NCBI GenBank assembly: GCA_963748075.1
Contig: CAVVHQ010000029.1
Span: 62,001-126,000 of the forward strand
DNA: 64,000 nt
Direction of reading: 5' to 3'
Source of the DNA: VRUE01 sp963748075
GTDB taxonomy: Bacteria > Actinomycetota > Thermoleophilia > Solirubrobacterales > 70-9
The notes under the pieces: generated by a model
What the model saw: the letters and a program-made list of their open reading frames with translations, nothing else
Told to the model about the DNA's origin: nothing
The model's database searches: none
Part shown: one piece after another, positions 24,368-33,292 of the stretch
How positions within the stretch are numbered: position 1 is the stretch's first letter
Layout of the letters: each line of letters begins with the position of its first letter
Program-made: the position numbers and the translations under genes

Positions 24368-25278
24368 AGCTCCCAACCGCCCGGCCAGCGCACCTCGCCC
24401 AGCGTCTGCACCTCGGGCTCCAGTTCGACGCCGAAGCGCTCGTGGACACGGCGCCGCCCCTCAGCCATCAGCTCCAGCACTTCCGCGGTCGTCGCCTCGC
24501 CGGTGTTCTCGACGAAGTTCGCGTGCTTCTCGGAGAAGCGGGCGCCGCCGACCCGCAGCCCGCGGCAACCCGCGGCCTCCAGCAGCTGCCCGGCGGTGCG
24601 ACCCGCGGCGCGCTCGCCCTCCGGGTTCTTGAAGGTCGAGCCGAAGGTCTTGATCCCCGAGGGCTGCGCCTCGTGACGGCGCTCGCGCATCGAGGCCATC
24701 GTCGCCTTCGCCTCGCCGGGATCGGCGGCGTCCAGGGCGAAGCCGGCGCGGGCGACGACCTCGTGCGAGCCGAGGTTGGAGCTGCGGTAGGCGAAGCCGA
24801 GGGCCTCCGGAGCGCGGCGGTCGCTGCCCGCGGGCGTGCAGATGTCGACCCACTCGAGCACCCGGGCGAGCTGACCGCCGTAGGCGTTGGCGTTCATCTT
24901 CACCGCGCCGCCGACCGTGCCCGGGATATTGACGCCGAACTCGAGCCCGGAGAGGCCCCAGCCCGCGGCCTTGGCGGCGGCCGAGGGCAGGCGGGCACCG
25001 CCGCCGCAGCGCAGCCGCTCGCCGTCGCGCTCCACCGCCGCCAGCTCGCCGTCGAGCTTCAGCGCCAGGCCGCGGAATCCCTGGTCGGCGACCAGCAGGT
25101 TCGAGCCCGAGCCGACCACGCCGATCGGCAAGCCCTCCTCTCCAGCCCAGGCGAGCAGCGCGCCCAGTCGACCCTGGTCGGAGGGCCGCGCGAACCAGTC
25201 GGCGGCCCCTCCGGTGCGGACGGTGGTCAGCCGGGCGAGCGGAAAGTCGCGCTCGAGGCCGGCGGGCGGGGCGCTCAT
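24364..25278 (-). CDS. murB: UDP-N-acetylenolpyruvoylglucosamine reductase
   Basis: FAD/NADPH enzyme reducing UDP-GlcNAc-enolpyruvate to UDP-MurNAc. The 304-residue type II-like protein shows 'TTVRTGGAADWFARP', 'VVGSGSNLLVADQGFRG', 'GVNIPGTVGGAVKMNANAYGG', 'GSTFKNPEG' (catalytic Ser) and 'GARFSEKHANFVEN'. Overlaps murC and ftsQ by 4 bp on either side. Confidence 0.97.
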   Translation of the reverse strand: MSAPPAGLERDFPLARLTTVRTGGAADWFARPSDQGRLGALLAWAGEEGLPIGVVGSGSNLLVADQGFRGLALKLDGELAAVERDGERLRCGGGARLPSAAAKAAGWGLSGLEFGVNIPGTVGGAVKMNANAYGGQLARVLEWVDICTPAGSDRRAPEALGFAYRSSNLGSHEVVARAGFALDAADPGEAKATMASMRERRHEAQPSGIKTFGSTFKNPEGERAAGRTAGQLLEAAGCRGLRVGGARFSEKHANFVENTGEATTAEVLELMAEGRRRVHERFGVELEPEVQTLGEVRWPGGWEL

Positions 25279-26591
25279 CCCCCTCCCCCCTCTCCGGCCA
25301 GCGCCTCGGCGACCTCGAAGACGTCACCGGCGCCGATCGTCACCAGGAGGCCGCCGGGGGCGAGCCGGCGGGCGAGCGCCGCCCGCGCCGCCTCCAGGGT
25401 CGGCGTCCAGAGCACCGGCTTGCCGCCCATCCGGTCGGCCGCCGCGCGGGCGACGTCGAGGCCGCTGACCCCGGCCAGCTCGCCGACCGGCTCCTCGCGG
25501 GCCGGGTAGACGTCGAGCACCGCGACCTCGTCGGCCAGCGCCAGGGCGGCGCCGAACTGCTCGGCGAACGCCTTGGTCCGCGAGTAGAGGTGCGGCTGGA
25601 AGGCGACGAGCAGGCGCTCCGGCCCCAGCCCGCGCAGCGCCGCCAGCGTCGCCCGGACCTCGGTCGGGTGGTGGGCGTAGTCGTCGTATATGCGAGTGCC
25701 GTCGCGGCTGCCCTTCAACTCGAGGCGGCGGTGCGCGCCGGGGAAGTCGGCGAGGGTGGCCGCGGCGGCGGCGAGATCACCCAGGCCCGCCAGCTCGATC
25801 GCGGCGAGGGCCGCACGCGCGTTGAGGGCATTGTGCGATCCGGGCACCGCGAGGGCCAGCTCCACCGGGCCGGGCGTCACGGCGTCGAAGGCGACCGTCC
25901 GGGCGTCGAAGCCCGCCACGTCGAGATCGGAACCCCGCGGCAGGACTGCGCCCGCGGCGCCGGCGGCGAACGCCGCGAAGGCCGCCCGCAGCTCCCCGAC
26001 CGACCCCCAGCGCGCGTGGTGGTCCATCTCGACGTTGGTGATCACGGCGATCTCCGGCTCCAGCTCGAGGAAGCTGGCGTCGCTCTCGTCGGCCTCGGCG
26101 ACCACCCACTCCCCCGCACCCCAGCCGGCGTTGGCGGTGGCGCCGTCCGGGCCGAGGCCCGGCACCTCGCCGCCGACGAAGAAGGCCGGGTCGGCGCCCA
26201 GCGCCCGCAGCGCCCAGGCGAGCATCGCGACCGTCGTCGTCTTGCCGTGGGTGCCGGCGACCGCGATCAGCCGCTTCTCGGCGCAGAGCGCCGCGAGTAG
26301 CTCGCCGCGGTGTCGGACCGCGAGGCCACGCTCGCGGGCCAGCAACAGCTCGGGGTTGTCCTCGGCGATGGCGCTCGAGACGACCACCTCGGCGTCCTCC
26401 GGCAGGTTGGCGGCGTCGTGGCCGACGACCGGCTCGAGGCCGGCGGCGCGCAGGCGCTCCATGTAGGAGGAATCGGAGCGATCGCTGCCGGTCACCTCCG
26501 CGCCCAGCTCGTGGCAGACCAGGGCCAGGCCGCTCATCCCGGCGCCGCCGATCCCGATGAAGTGCAGGCGCCTCTCCCCCCAGCCACTCAC
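25275..26591 (-). CDS. murC: UDP-N-acetylmuramate--L-alanine ligase
   Basis: Adds the first stem-peptide residue. At 438 residues it has the N-terminal 'LHFIGIGGAGMSGLA', the ATP loop GTHGKTTT near residue 113, 'EADESDASFL' and 'DDYAHHPTEVRATL', typical of MurC. Fully embedded in the cell-wall operon with 4-bp overlaps to murG and murB. Confidence 0.97.
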   Translation of the reverse strand: MSGWGERRLHFIGIGGAGMSGLALVCHELGAEVTGSDRSDSSYMERLRAAGLEPVVGHDAANLPEDAEVVVSSAIAEDNPELLLARERGLAVRHRGELLAALCAEKRLIAVAGTHGKTTTVAMLAWALRALGADPAFFVGGEVPGLGPDGATANAGWGAGEWVVAEADESDASFLELEPEIAVITNVEMDHHARWGSVGELRAAFAAFAAGAAGAVLPRGSDLDVAGFDARTVAFDAVTPGPVELALAVPGSHNALNARAALAAIELAGLGDLAAAAATLADFPGAHRRLELKGSRDGTRIYDDYAHHPTEVRATLAALRGLGPERLLVAFQPHLYSRTKAFAEQFGAALALADEVAVLDVYPAREEPVGELAGVSGLDVARAAADRMGGKPVLWTPTLEAARAALARRLAPGGLLVTIGAGDVFEVAEALAGEGGGG

Positions 26592-27724
26592 TGTTCCTCC
26601 CCGTCGATGGGCCGATTTGTCGCCTCCGGGTGGACATTTCGGCCCATCGTCGGTCGGGTGGCGGCCTCGAGGACGGCGTCGGCGATCCGCCGCGCTGCGT
26701 CGGGCATCGCCAACGACGCCGAGGCGCTCGCCATCGCGGCCAGCCGTCGCTCGTCCCCGAAAAGGCCCGACACCTCGGCCGCCAGTCGCTCGGCGCTCAG
26801 CTCCTCGTCGCGGATCACCGTCGCCGCCCCGGCCTCCGCCATCCAGGCAGCGTTGGCGCTCTGGTGGCCGGCCGCGGCGTGCGGGTAGGGGACGAGCACC
26901 GCGGGCCGGCCGGCAGCGGTCAGCTCGAAGATCGAGCCGCCGGAGCGGCCGACCACCAGGTCGCAGGCGGCCAGGCAGTCACCGAGGTCCGGCTCGTAGG
27001 CGAGCAGCGTGTAGCGCTCGCGCCGCGGGGCCGTGGCGAGACGGTCCTCCAGCCGCTCGAAGTCGCGGCGCCCGCAGACGTGGACGACGTGGAAGTCGCG
27101 CCCGGGCCGCTCGGCCAGCGCCTCGATCGCGCAATCGTTGATCGAGCGCGCCCCCTGGCTGCCCCCCATCACCAGCAGGCAGCGATCGCCCGCGGCGATC
27201 CCGAAGCGCTCGCGGGCAGCGCCGCGGGCAGCGGCGAGCACCGCCGCGGGCACCGGCCGGCCGGTCACCTCGTAGCGCTCGCCCTCGCGACCGGCGATCG
27301 GGAAGGCGAGGCAGACGCGCCGCGCCCGGCCGGCGAGCAGGCGGTTGGCGAGGCCGAGGTGGCTGTCGGCCTCGGTGAGGACGAGCGGGGTGCGCCGCAG
27401 AGCCGCCGCCAGCCCGGCCGGCCCGGCGACGAAGCCGCCGCCGCCCATCACCACGTCGGCGCGGCGGCGGCGGATCGCCCGCATCGCCGCCGGGACCGCG
27501 CCCAGCGCCTCGGCCGCGGCGGCGGCGGCGCGCAGCGGGTTGCCGCGGTCGATCCCGCGCACCCTGAGGAAGTCGATCTCGTAGCCGGCTGCCGGGACCA
27601 GGTCGGCCTCGATCCGCTCGCGGGTGCCGAGGAAGGAGACCTCGGCGCGGCTAGCCCGCAGCTCGGCGGCGACCGCCATGGCCGGCACGACGTGACCGGC
27701 CGTTCCGCCGGCCGCCACCACCAC
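26588..27724 (-). CDS. murG: UDP-GlcNAc:lipid I GlcNAc transferase
   Basis: Membrane-associated GT28 glycosyltransferase making lipid II. The GTG at 27724 is chosen because AGGAG lies 8 nt upstream (27733-27737). This gives 378 residues starting VVVAAGGTAGHVVPAM (G-loop). 'GGGGFVAGP', 'MGGSQGARSIND' and 'GRSGGSIFELTAAGRPAVLVPYP' are diagnostic. The gene starts within the ftsW 3' end (74-bp overlap). The last ~20 codons read a palindrome (26606-26648), giving an unusual tail GRNVHPEATNRP. Confidence 0.95.
   Translation of the reverse strand: MVVAAGGTAGHVVPAMAVAAELRASRAEVSFLGTRERIEADLVPAAGYEIDFLRVRGIDRGNPLRAAAAAAEALGAVPAAMRAIRRRRADVVMGGGGFVAGPAGLAAALRRTPLVLTEADSHLGLANRLLAGRARRVCLAFPIAGREGERYEVTGRPVPAAVLAAARGAARERFGIAAGDRCLLVMGGSQGARSINDCAIEALAERPGRDFHVVHVCGRRDFERLEDRLATAPRRERYTLLAYEPDLGDCLAACDLVVGRSGGSIFELTAAGRPAVLVPYPHAAAGHQSANAAWMAEAGAATVIRDEELSAERLAAEVSGLFGDERRLAAMASASASLAMPDAARRIADAVLEAATRPTMGRNVHPEATNRPIDGEEQ
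26606..26648. repeat. In-gene 43-nt palindrome (end of murG)
   Basis: gatgggccgatttgtc (26606-26621) and gacatttcggcccatc (26633-26648) are inverted repeats with two central mismatches and an 11-nt spacer. It encodes the non-conserved MurG C-terminal tail. Part of the set of short palindromes found inside genes of this window. Confidence 0.75.
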
Positions 27725-28958
27725 TCTTGCGACTCCTGGCACTGCTCGATCGGCTCCTTCCACGGGCGGGCGTCCGCCCACCTTGGACGACGCGCAGTTT
27801 GCCAGCGCGGGCGGTCCCCCCGCGGGCGACGTTGAGGATCAGCCCGACCGCGAACAGCGTCGCCAGCAGGCTGCTGTTGCCGTAGGAGACGAAGGGCAGC
27901 GGCACGCCGGTCAGCGGCGCCAGGCCCATCACCGCGAAGAGGTTGATCGTCGCCTGCACCAGGACAAGCGAGGTGAGGCCGGCGACCAGCAGCTTTCCGT
28001 AGTTGTCCTTGGCTTTCTTGGCGACCCGCAGGCCGGCGTAGCCGAACAGGGAGAAGAGACCGACGACGCCGAGGATCCCGACCAGCCCCAGCTCCTCGCC
28101 GATCACCGCCGAGATCATGTCGGTGTGGGCCTCGGGCAGGTAGAAGGCCTTCTGCACGCCGTTGCCGATCCCGACCCCGAACAGCCCGCCCGAGCCGAGC
28201 GCGATCTTCGCCTGCGCCGCCTGGAAGCCGGTGCCGCTGGCGTCGACGCCGGGGTTGAGGAAGCCGGTGAGGCGGTCCATCCGGTAGGGCTCGACCACGG
28301 TCATCAGCAGCGCGAAGAAGGCGAGCACCGCGCCGATCACGGCGAGGTCGCGGAGGCGCATGCCGGCGGCGAGAAGGGTGGTGGCCACGGCGAAGGCGAT
28401 CACCAGCGCCGTGCCCAGATCGGGCTCGGCGACGATCAGCAGCGAGGCGAGCCCGACGATCAGCAGAAACGGCATCAGCCCCTCGAGCGTCCGCGCCCGC
28501 TTCGGCTTGCGGGCCAGCAGGTCGGCGCCGTAGAGGATCATCGCCAGCTTGGCCAGCTCGGAGGGCTGGAGCTGGATGAACCCGGGCCCGATCCAGCGGC
28601 TGGAGCCGTTGACCGTGGTGCCGGCGACGAGCACGGCGAGCAGCAGGAAGAGCGAGACGCCGAGGATCGCCGGGGTGAAGCGGCGGACGGTTTCGAGGCC
28701 GTGCCGGGCGGTCAGGTGCATGATCAGCAGCCCGACGGCGCCGAAGATCAGCGTCCGCTTCAGGTAGAAGGCGCTGTCGGAGAGGCCGCCGTCGCTGAGC
28801 ACCCGGGTGGTCGAGCTGGCCGAGAAGACCATTACCGCGCCGAAGGCGAGCAGGCAGAGCGTCGCGGTGAGCAGCATGTTGTACTCGGCCGGCAGGCTGG
28901 CGGCGCGCGAGCGGCGCTTCCCGGCCTTCCCCTTCTTCACCCCCCTGCGCAGCTTCAT
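27651..28958 (-). CDS. ftsW: SEDS peptidoglycan glycosyltransferase FtsW
   Basis: Septal peptidoglycan polymerase partnered with FtsI. The 435-residue protein has about ten TM helices. SEDS marks include 'NGSSRWIGPGFIQLQPSELAKLAMI', 'EPDLGTALVI', 'GNGVQKAFYLPEAHTDMISAVIGEELG' and 'GLAPLTGVPLPFVSYG'. A long Arg/Ser/Gly-rich cytoplasmic C-terminus (from about residue 370) is unusual and overlaps the murG start. Overlaps murD by 4 bp. Confidence 0.95.
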   Translation of the reverse strand: MKLRRGVKKGKAGKRRSRAASLPAEYNMLLTATLCLLAFGAVMVFSASSTTRVLSDGGLSDSAFYLKRTLIFGAVGLLIMHLTARHGLETVRRFTPAILGVSLFLLLAVLVAGTTVNGSSRWIGPGFIQLQPSELAKLAMILYGADLLARKPKRARTLEGLMPFLLIVGLASLLIVAEPDLGTALVIAFAVATTLLAAGMRLRDLAVIGAVLAFFALLMTVVEPYRMDRLTGFLNPGVDASGTGFQAAQAKIALGSGGLFGVGIGNGVQKAFYLPEAHTDMISAVIGEELGLVGILGVVGLFSLFGYAGLRVAKKAKDNYGKLLVAGLTSLVLVQATINLFAVMGLAPLTGVPLPFVSYGNSSLLATLFAVGLILNVARGGTARAGKLRVVQGGRTPARGRSRSSSARSRKSGGGGRRNGRSRRAGHGGRRRAAG

Positions 28959-30319
28959 CGCAGCGACTCGACGATCTGCCGGAAGCGCTCGCCGCGCGCC
29001 TCGAAATCCGCGAAGGCGTCGAAGCTCGCGCAGGCGGGCGAGAGCAGGACGACCTCCCCGGGACGGGCCGCGGCGGCGGCGCGCCGCACCGCGTCCTCGA
29101 GGTCGGCGCAGCGGCGCAGCTCGATCCCGCGCTCGACGACCGGCGCCAGCTCGGCGGCAAGCCGGTCGGCGGAGGCGCCGATCAGGTAGCAGGCGACGCA
29201 GCGCTCCTCGACCGTCCCGGCGAGCGGCGCGAACGGCTCGTCCTTCTCGCTGCCGCCGAGGATCGCGTGGACGCCGCCCTCGAAGGCGCGCAGGCCGACC
29301 GTCGCCGAGGCGACGTTGGTCGCCTTGGAGTCGTTGACGAAGCGGACGCCGCCGATCTCAGCGACGGCCTCGAGCCGGTGCGGGACGCCGGCGAAGCTGC
29401 GAAGCCCGGCGCGGACCGCGTCGCGGTCGAGCCCCATCGAGAGCGCCGCCGCGGCGGCGGCCATCGCGTTGGCGACGTTGTGCTCGCCGAACAGGCCCAG
29501 CTCGTCGACCGCAATCAGCGGCGCGCCGTCGTGGAAGATCGTTCCCTCGGCCAGCGCCACCTCGCAGTCGGGGCCGGCGCCGTGGCAGAAGGAGACGCGG
29601 CGGGCGCAGCCACCGAGGTCGACCCCGGCCAGCGCCGGCTCGTCGGCGTTGTAGACGGCGACGTCGTCGTTCGTCTGGCTGGCGAAGATCCGCAGCTTCG
29701 CCGCCAGGTAGGCGTCGAGGTCGGCGTGACGATCGAGATGGTCGGGAGCCAGGTTGAGGAAGACTGCGCACTCGGGGGCGAAGGCGATCGCGTCCTCGAG
29801 CTGGAAGCTGGAGGCCTCGCAGACGACGGTCGCGCCGGGCTCGATCTCGCCCGCCAGCGAGGAGAGCGGCGTACCGACGTTGCCGGCGACGGCAACCGGC
29901 TCCGCGGCGCAGCGGTAGAGGTGGCCGAGCAGCTCGACCGTCGTCGTCTTGCCGTTCGTCCCGGTCACCGCGATGAAGCGGTTGGGAATCGCCCGCCAGG
30001 CGAGCTCCAGCTCGCCCGCCACGTCGTAGCCGCGCTCCAGCGCGGCTGCGATCACCGGCGCCTCCCGGGGCACGCCGGGGCTCTTGACGACGGTCCGAAT
30101 CCCCTCGAGCTGAGCGAGTCCATCCGTATCCAGGGCAACTTCGACGCCGGCACCCTCCAGCCCTGCCGCCCCGTCGGGGTGCGAGGAATCGACCCCCCGG
30201 ACGACCGCCCCGCGGGAAGCCAGCATCCGCGCCGCCGCCTGCCCCGCCCGCGCCAGCCCGACCACCAGGAACGGCCCCTGCGGCAGCTCGGGGCGGGGCT
30301 TCCTGGGCGGCGCGGTCAT
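28955..30319 (-). CDS. murD: UDP-MurNAc-L-alanine--D-glutamate ligase
   Basis: Adds D-glutamate to the stem peptide. The 454-residue Mur ligase shows 'FLVVGLARAGQAAARML', the ATP loop VTGTNGKTTTVELLG near residue 118, 'FLNLAPDHLDRHADL', 'EHNVANAMAA' and 'VNDSKATNVASA'. Its upstream neighbours are two small membrane ORFs rather than mraY directly, so it may start a sub-operon. Confidence 0.96.
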   Translation of the reverse strand: MTAPPRKPRPELPQGPFLVVGLARAGQAAARMLASRGAVVRGVDSSHPDGAAGLEGAGVEVALDTDGLAQLEGIRTVVKSPGVPREAPVIAAALERGYDVAGELELAWRAIPNRFIAVTGTNGKTTTVELLGHLYRCAAEPVAVAGNVGTPLSSLAGEIEPGATVVCEASSFQLEDAIAFAPECAVFLNLAPDHLDRHADLDAYLAAKLRIFASQTNDDVAVYNADEPALAGVDLGGCARRVSFCHGAGPDCEVALAEGTIFHDGAPLIAVDELGLFGEHNVANAMAAAAAALSMGLDRDAVRAGLRSFAGVPHRLEAVAEIGGVRFVNDSKATNVASATVGLRAFEGGVHAILGGSEKDEPFAPLAGTVEERCVACYLIGASADRLAAELAPVVERGIELRRCADLEDAVRRAAAAARPGEVVLLSPACASFDAFADFEARGERFRQIVESLR

Positions 30320-30364
30320 ACGCCCATATTCGCTGCCGTTGCGGCCGGCTCCTGTCGCGTCTTG

Positions 30365-30604
30365 CTAGGTCGTACCCCGCCTGCCCCCAGGAAAATGTGG
30401 ACCGCCTCGACGCTTCCGGTCCTTGCGAAGCCTCAGCTCTCTCAAGTCCGTGAGGAGCAGGTCGGCGACCGTCGTCCCGCCGATGATCGCAACGATCACC
30501 CACTCGGCAGCACCGTCACTCCACCCGTGCGCGTTGGCGATAGCGATCACCGCCGCGCTCAGCGTCAGGACGACAGCGAGCGGGATCAGTCCCGAGAACC
30601 GCAT
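30365..30604 (-). CDS. Small membrane protein, unknown
   Basis: 79 residues from the ATG at 30604 (MRFSGLIPLAVVLTL), which has a strong GGGGG site 8 nt upstream. Two hydrophobic helices (about 5-25 and 34-55) are followed by a basic tail (RKDRKRRGG). A longer start at 30631 would overlap the preceding ORF. No family recognised. The base composition is visibly less GC-biased than the surrounding mur genes, suggesting acquisition. Confidence 0.55.
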   Translation of the reverse strand: MRFSGLIPLAVVLTLSAAVIAIANAHGWSDGAAEWVIVAIIGGTTVADLLLTDLRELRLRKDRKRRGGPHFPGGRRGTT

Positions 30605-30605
30605 A

Positions 30606-30821
30606 TCAAGGTCCCCCTTTCGCCAGGGCATTGGCAGTTACGTACACGCACAGCCCGACCACTGCCCCGAAATATCCGCCCTCGACTGTCCAGTGCATTC
30701 TTCTGTCTGCATCATAGCCGAACGTTCTGGCAATCGCCCTGCCGATCAATCCACCGATCGTCGCCCCCAGGGAGATGATTATCGGATCGTCCGGGTGCGG
30801 GAGGACGGCCACGAGAAGCAT
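30606..30821 (-). CDS. Small glycine-rich membrane protein, unknown
   Basis: 71 residues with two glycine-rich hydrophobic stretches (IIISLGATIGGLIGRAIA and GGYFGAVVGLCVYVTANALA). Stops 2 bp before the next small membrane gene, so the pair are probably made together. The start is uncertain because no ribosome site is seen before the ATG at 30821. Inserted between mraY and murD, which are usually adjacent. No function proposed. Confidence 0.45.
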   Translation of the reverse strand: MLLVAVLPHPDDPIIISLGATIGGLIGRAIARTFGYDADRRMHWTVEGGYFGAVVGLCVYVTANALAKGGP

Positions 30822-30876
30822 CGGCCGACCGTATGGCGACTTGGCGCACGTGTGGCGCGCAAGAAATAATCCCCCT

Positions 30877-30903
30877 GCAACGGCTCGCGGTCGAAACCGT
30901 TGC
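30877..30903 (-). terminator. Hairpin downstream of mraY
   Basis: GCAACGG and CCGTTGC form a perfect 7-bp stem about 14 bp after the mraY stop, followed by a G/A-rich then T-containing stretch (GGGGGATTATTTC). A plausible weak terminator or attenuator separating mraY from the small membrane genes and murD. Confidence 0.45.
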
Positions 30904-30916
30904 GTCGTTTACGGGA

Positions 30917-31891
30917 TCAGCGCCCGATGCTCTGCTGGTACAAGGTGAAGCCGATCCCCGAGCAGACCGCGGCGATGATCCAGAAGCGGAGCATGATCTT
31001 GGTCTCCGACCAGGCCATCATCTCGAAGTGGTGGTGGAGCGGAGCCATCAGCAGGACGCGGCGGCGGAAGGTCTTGAAGGCGAAGACCTGGATCGCGACC
31101 GAGAGCGCCTCGATCACGAAGATGCCGCCGATGATGATCAGCAGCACCTCGGTCTGGGTCATCACCGCGAGGGCGCCGATCGCCCCGCCGAGGCCGAGCG
31201 ACCCGGTGTCGCCCATGAAGATCGACGCCGGAAAGGCGTTGAACCAGAGGAAGCCGATGCAGCCGCCGACCAGGCAGGCCGCCAGCAGCGCCAGGTTCTG
31301 CTGCTCGTTGGTGACGAAGGCGATCGCCGTATAGGCGAGCAAGACGATCGCGCAGGAGCCGGCGGCGAGGCCGTCGAGGCCGTCCGTGAGGTTGACGCCG
31401 TTCGAGGTGCCGGCGATCACCAGAAAGACGAGGACGAAGTAGAGGACCGGGCCGAGGTCGACGCTGGCGTCGCCGATCCGCAGGTAGAGGATCGGCTCGA
31501 GGCCGACCTCGTGGCGCGCCACCCACCAGAGGCCGAGCGCAAGCAGCAGCTGCCCGCCCAGCTTCCAGCGCGCCGAGAGGCCGAGTGAGCGGCGTTTGAC
31601 GATCTTCGTGAAGTCATCGGCGAAGCCCAGCCCGGCGCAGCCGATCGCCACCCCGAACACTGCGAGGCTCTGGGCATCGCGGTCGGAGAGGACCAGGTAG
31701 GGGACGCAGATCGCGGCGAAGATGATCAGCCCGCCCATCGTCGGCGTGCCGGCCTTGGTGTGGTGCTCCTGCGGCCCCTCCTCGCGGATGTGCTGCCCGA
31801 ACTCCTTCACACGCAGGTACTCGATGAACTTCGGGCCGAGGAAGATGCAGATCAGCATCGCCGCCATCCCGGCGATCAGGACCTCACCCAT
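30917..31891 (-). CDS. mraY: Phospho-MurNAc-pentapeptide transferase
   Basis: Transfers phospho-MurNAc-pentapeptide to undecaprenyl phosphate (lipid I). The 324-residue polytopic protein shows 'HHTKAGTPTMGGL', 'FADDFTK', 'GTSNGVNLTDGLDGLAAG' and 'FMGDTGSLGLGGAIG' with the catalytic aspartates, ending with 'APLHHHFEM'. The ATG at 31891 overlaps the murF stop (31884) when murF is read in its restored frame. The apparent single 791-codon frame joining MurF and MraY arises from a frameshift in murF and is not a fusion protein. Confidence 0.95.
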   Translation of the reverse strand: MGEVLIAGMAAMLICIFLGPKFIEYLRVKEFGQHIREEGPQEHHTKAGTPTMGGLIIFAAICVPYLVLSDRDAQSLAVFGVAIGCAGLGFADDFTKIVKRRSLGLSARWKLGGQLLLALGLWWVARHEVGLEPILYLRIGDASVDLGPVLYFVLVFLVIAGTSNGVNLTDGLDGLAAGSCAIVLLAYTAIAFVTNEQQNLALLAACLVGGCIGFLWFNAFPASIFMGDTGSLGLGGAIGALAVMTQTEVLLIIIGGIFVIEALSVAIQVFAFKTFRRRVLLMAPLHHHFEMMAWSETKIMLRFWIIAAVCSGIGFTLYQQSIGR

Positions 31892-33292
31892 GGTCAGGCG
31901 CGCCCCCCGCTTCGCGCCCGGGGGTCCCCAGCAGCTGCTCGAGCACCTCGGCGACCGCCTCGAGGCCGACCGAGCGCGAGCCCTTGACGAGGATCGCATC
32001 GCCCGGCTCGAGCTGGGCGGCGAGCAGCTCGGCAGCCTCTCCCGGGTCGCCGACCAGCTCGTCGGGGTCGTAGTCGCGGGCCGGCTCCCCCACCCCGACC
32101 AGCATCTCGATGCCCTCGGCACGAGCGTGGGCGCCGACCTCGCGGTGATACCCGGCGGCGCCGGGCCCCAGCTCGGCCATCTCGCCGAGCACCGCGATGC
32201 GGCGTTCCCCCCCAGGGTGGCGAGGTGATCCAGCGCCGCGCGCATCGACACCGGGTTGGCGTTGTAGCAGTCGTTCACCAGGACGATTCCCCCTCCAAGC
32301 TCGAGGCGCTCGCCCCGGAAGCGGGAGAAGCCTATGCTCGCAGCGCGGTCGGCCATCTCCTCGAGCGGCGCCCCGAGCGCCACGCCCGCCGCGATCGCCG
32401 CCAGGGCGTTTGTCAGGTTGTGACGCTCGGTGAACGGGAAGTGGAAGCGGGCGCGGCCGGCGGGGGTGAGGATCAGCGCCTCGGTGACGCCATCCTCGAC
32501 CCTCACCTCGACCGTGTCGACGTCGCCCCCGGGGCCGAAGCGAAGCAGGTGGGGCGCGCCGCCCAGGTGCGGCTCCAGCTCGGCGGCTTCGACCGGGACG
32601 ATCGCGCTGCCGTCGGCGGGCAGCGCCGCGATCGCCTCCGCCTTCGCCGCCGCGATCGCCTCGACCGAGCCGAGCAGCTCGACGTGGACCGGGCCGACGT
32701 TGGTGATCACGGCGACGTCGGGCTCGGCGATCGCCGCCAGCTCGGCGATCTGCCCCGCGCCGCGCATCGCCATCTCCAGCACCAGCAGGTCGGCGTCGGC
32801 CGGAGCTTCGAGGATCGTCAGCGGCAGCCCGATCTCGGTGTTGAGATTCTCGCGATTGGCGTGCACCCGACCGGGCAGCAGCGCCCGGGCGATGTCCTTG
32901 ACCGAGGTCTTGCCGACCGAGCCGGTGACGCCGACCACCCGCGCCCCCAGCTCGCGACGCCAGGCGCGGGCGAGCGCCTGGAGTGCGACGAGCGGATCGT
33001 CGGCCACGAAGACCCAAGCCCCCGCTTGGTCGAGTTCGCACTTATCCGCGATATACACGGATAAGTGCGAACGCGCGGCCGAGGGCGAGAGGACGACGCC
33101 CCAGGCGCCAGCCGCGATCGCCGCCGGGGCGAACTCCCCGCCGTCCCGCGTCTCGCCGCGCAAGCCGAAGAAGAGATCGCCCGGCCCGGCCTCGCCGGAG
33201 GCGATCACGGCGCGGCTCGGCGCACCGGGTGCCCCTTCGGCGACGACCTCCGCGCCGATCGCCGCGCCGATCCGCTTGGCGTCGAGATTCAT
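31884..33292 (-). pseudogene. murF: MurF (UDP-MurNAc-tripeptide:D-Ala-D-Ala ligase), frameshifted
   Basis: Residues 1-~358 (MNLDAKRIGAAIG..., ATP loop VTGSVGKTS, 'LEMAMRGAGQI', 'NDCYNANPVSMRAAL') are read from 33292 to about 32214. The conserved continuation ERRIAVLGEMAELG...VKGSRSVGLE...VLEQLL is in another frame, ending at 31884. A 7-C run (G on the coding strand) at 32207-32213 would need 8 to keep frame. MurF is essential, so a sequencing/assembly indel or slippage is more likely than loss. An in-frame palindrome (33034-33072) adds about 13 codons near residue 80. 4-bp overlap with murE. Confidence 0.85.
33034..33072. repeat. In-gene 39-nt perfect palindrome (murF)
   Basis: gttcgcacttatccg (33034-33048) and its exact reverse complement cggataagtgcgaac (33058-33072) flank a 9-nt spacer. 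It encodes SHLSVYIADKCEL, an insertion between 'LSPSAA' and 'GAWVFVADDP' that ordinary MurF proteins lack. The AT-rich arms stand out from the gene. Length divisible by three keeps the frame. Confidence 0.85.

Noticed and set aside
32207..32213. Programmed ribosomal frameshift in murF
   Set aside because: A G7 run without a recognisable stimulator and with a stop-free wrong frame into mraY gives no positive evidence; an indel is simpler.
30917..33292. Single MurF-MraY fusion protein
   Set aside because: The middle of the frame is nonsense, while the true MurF C-terminus is in another frame; explained by an indel at 32207-32213.
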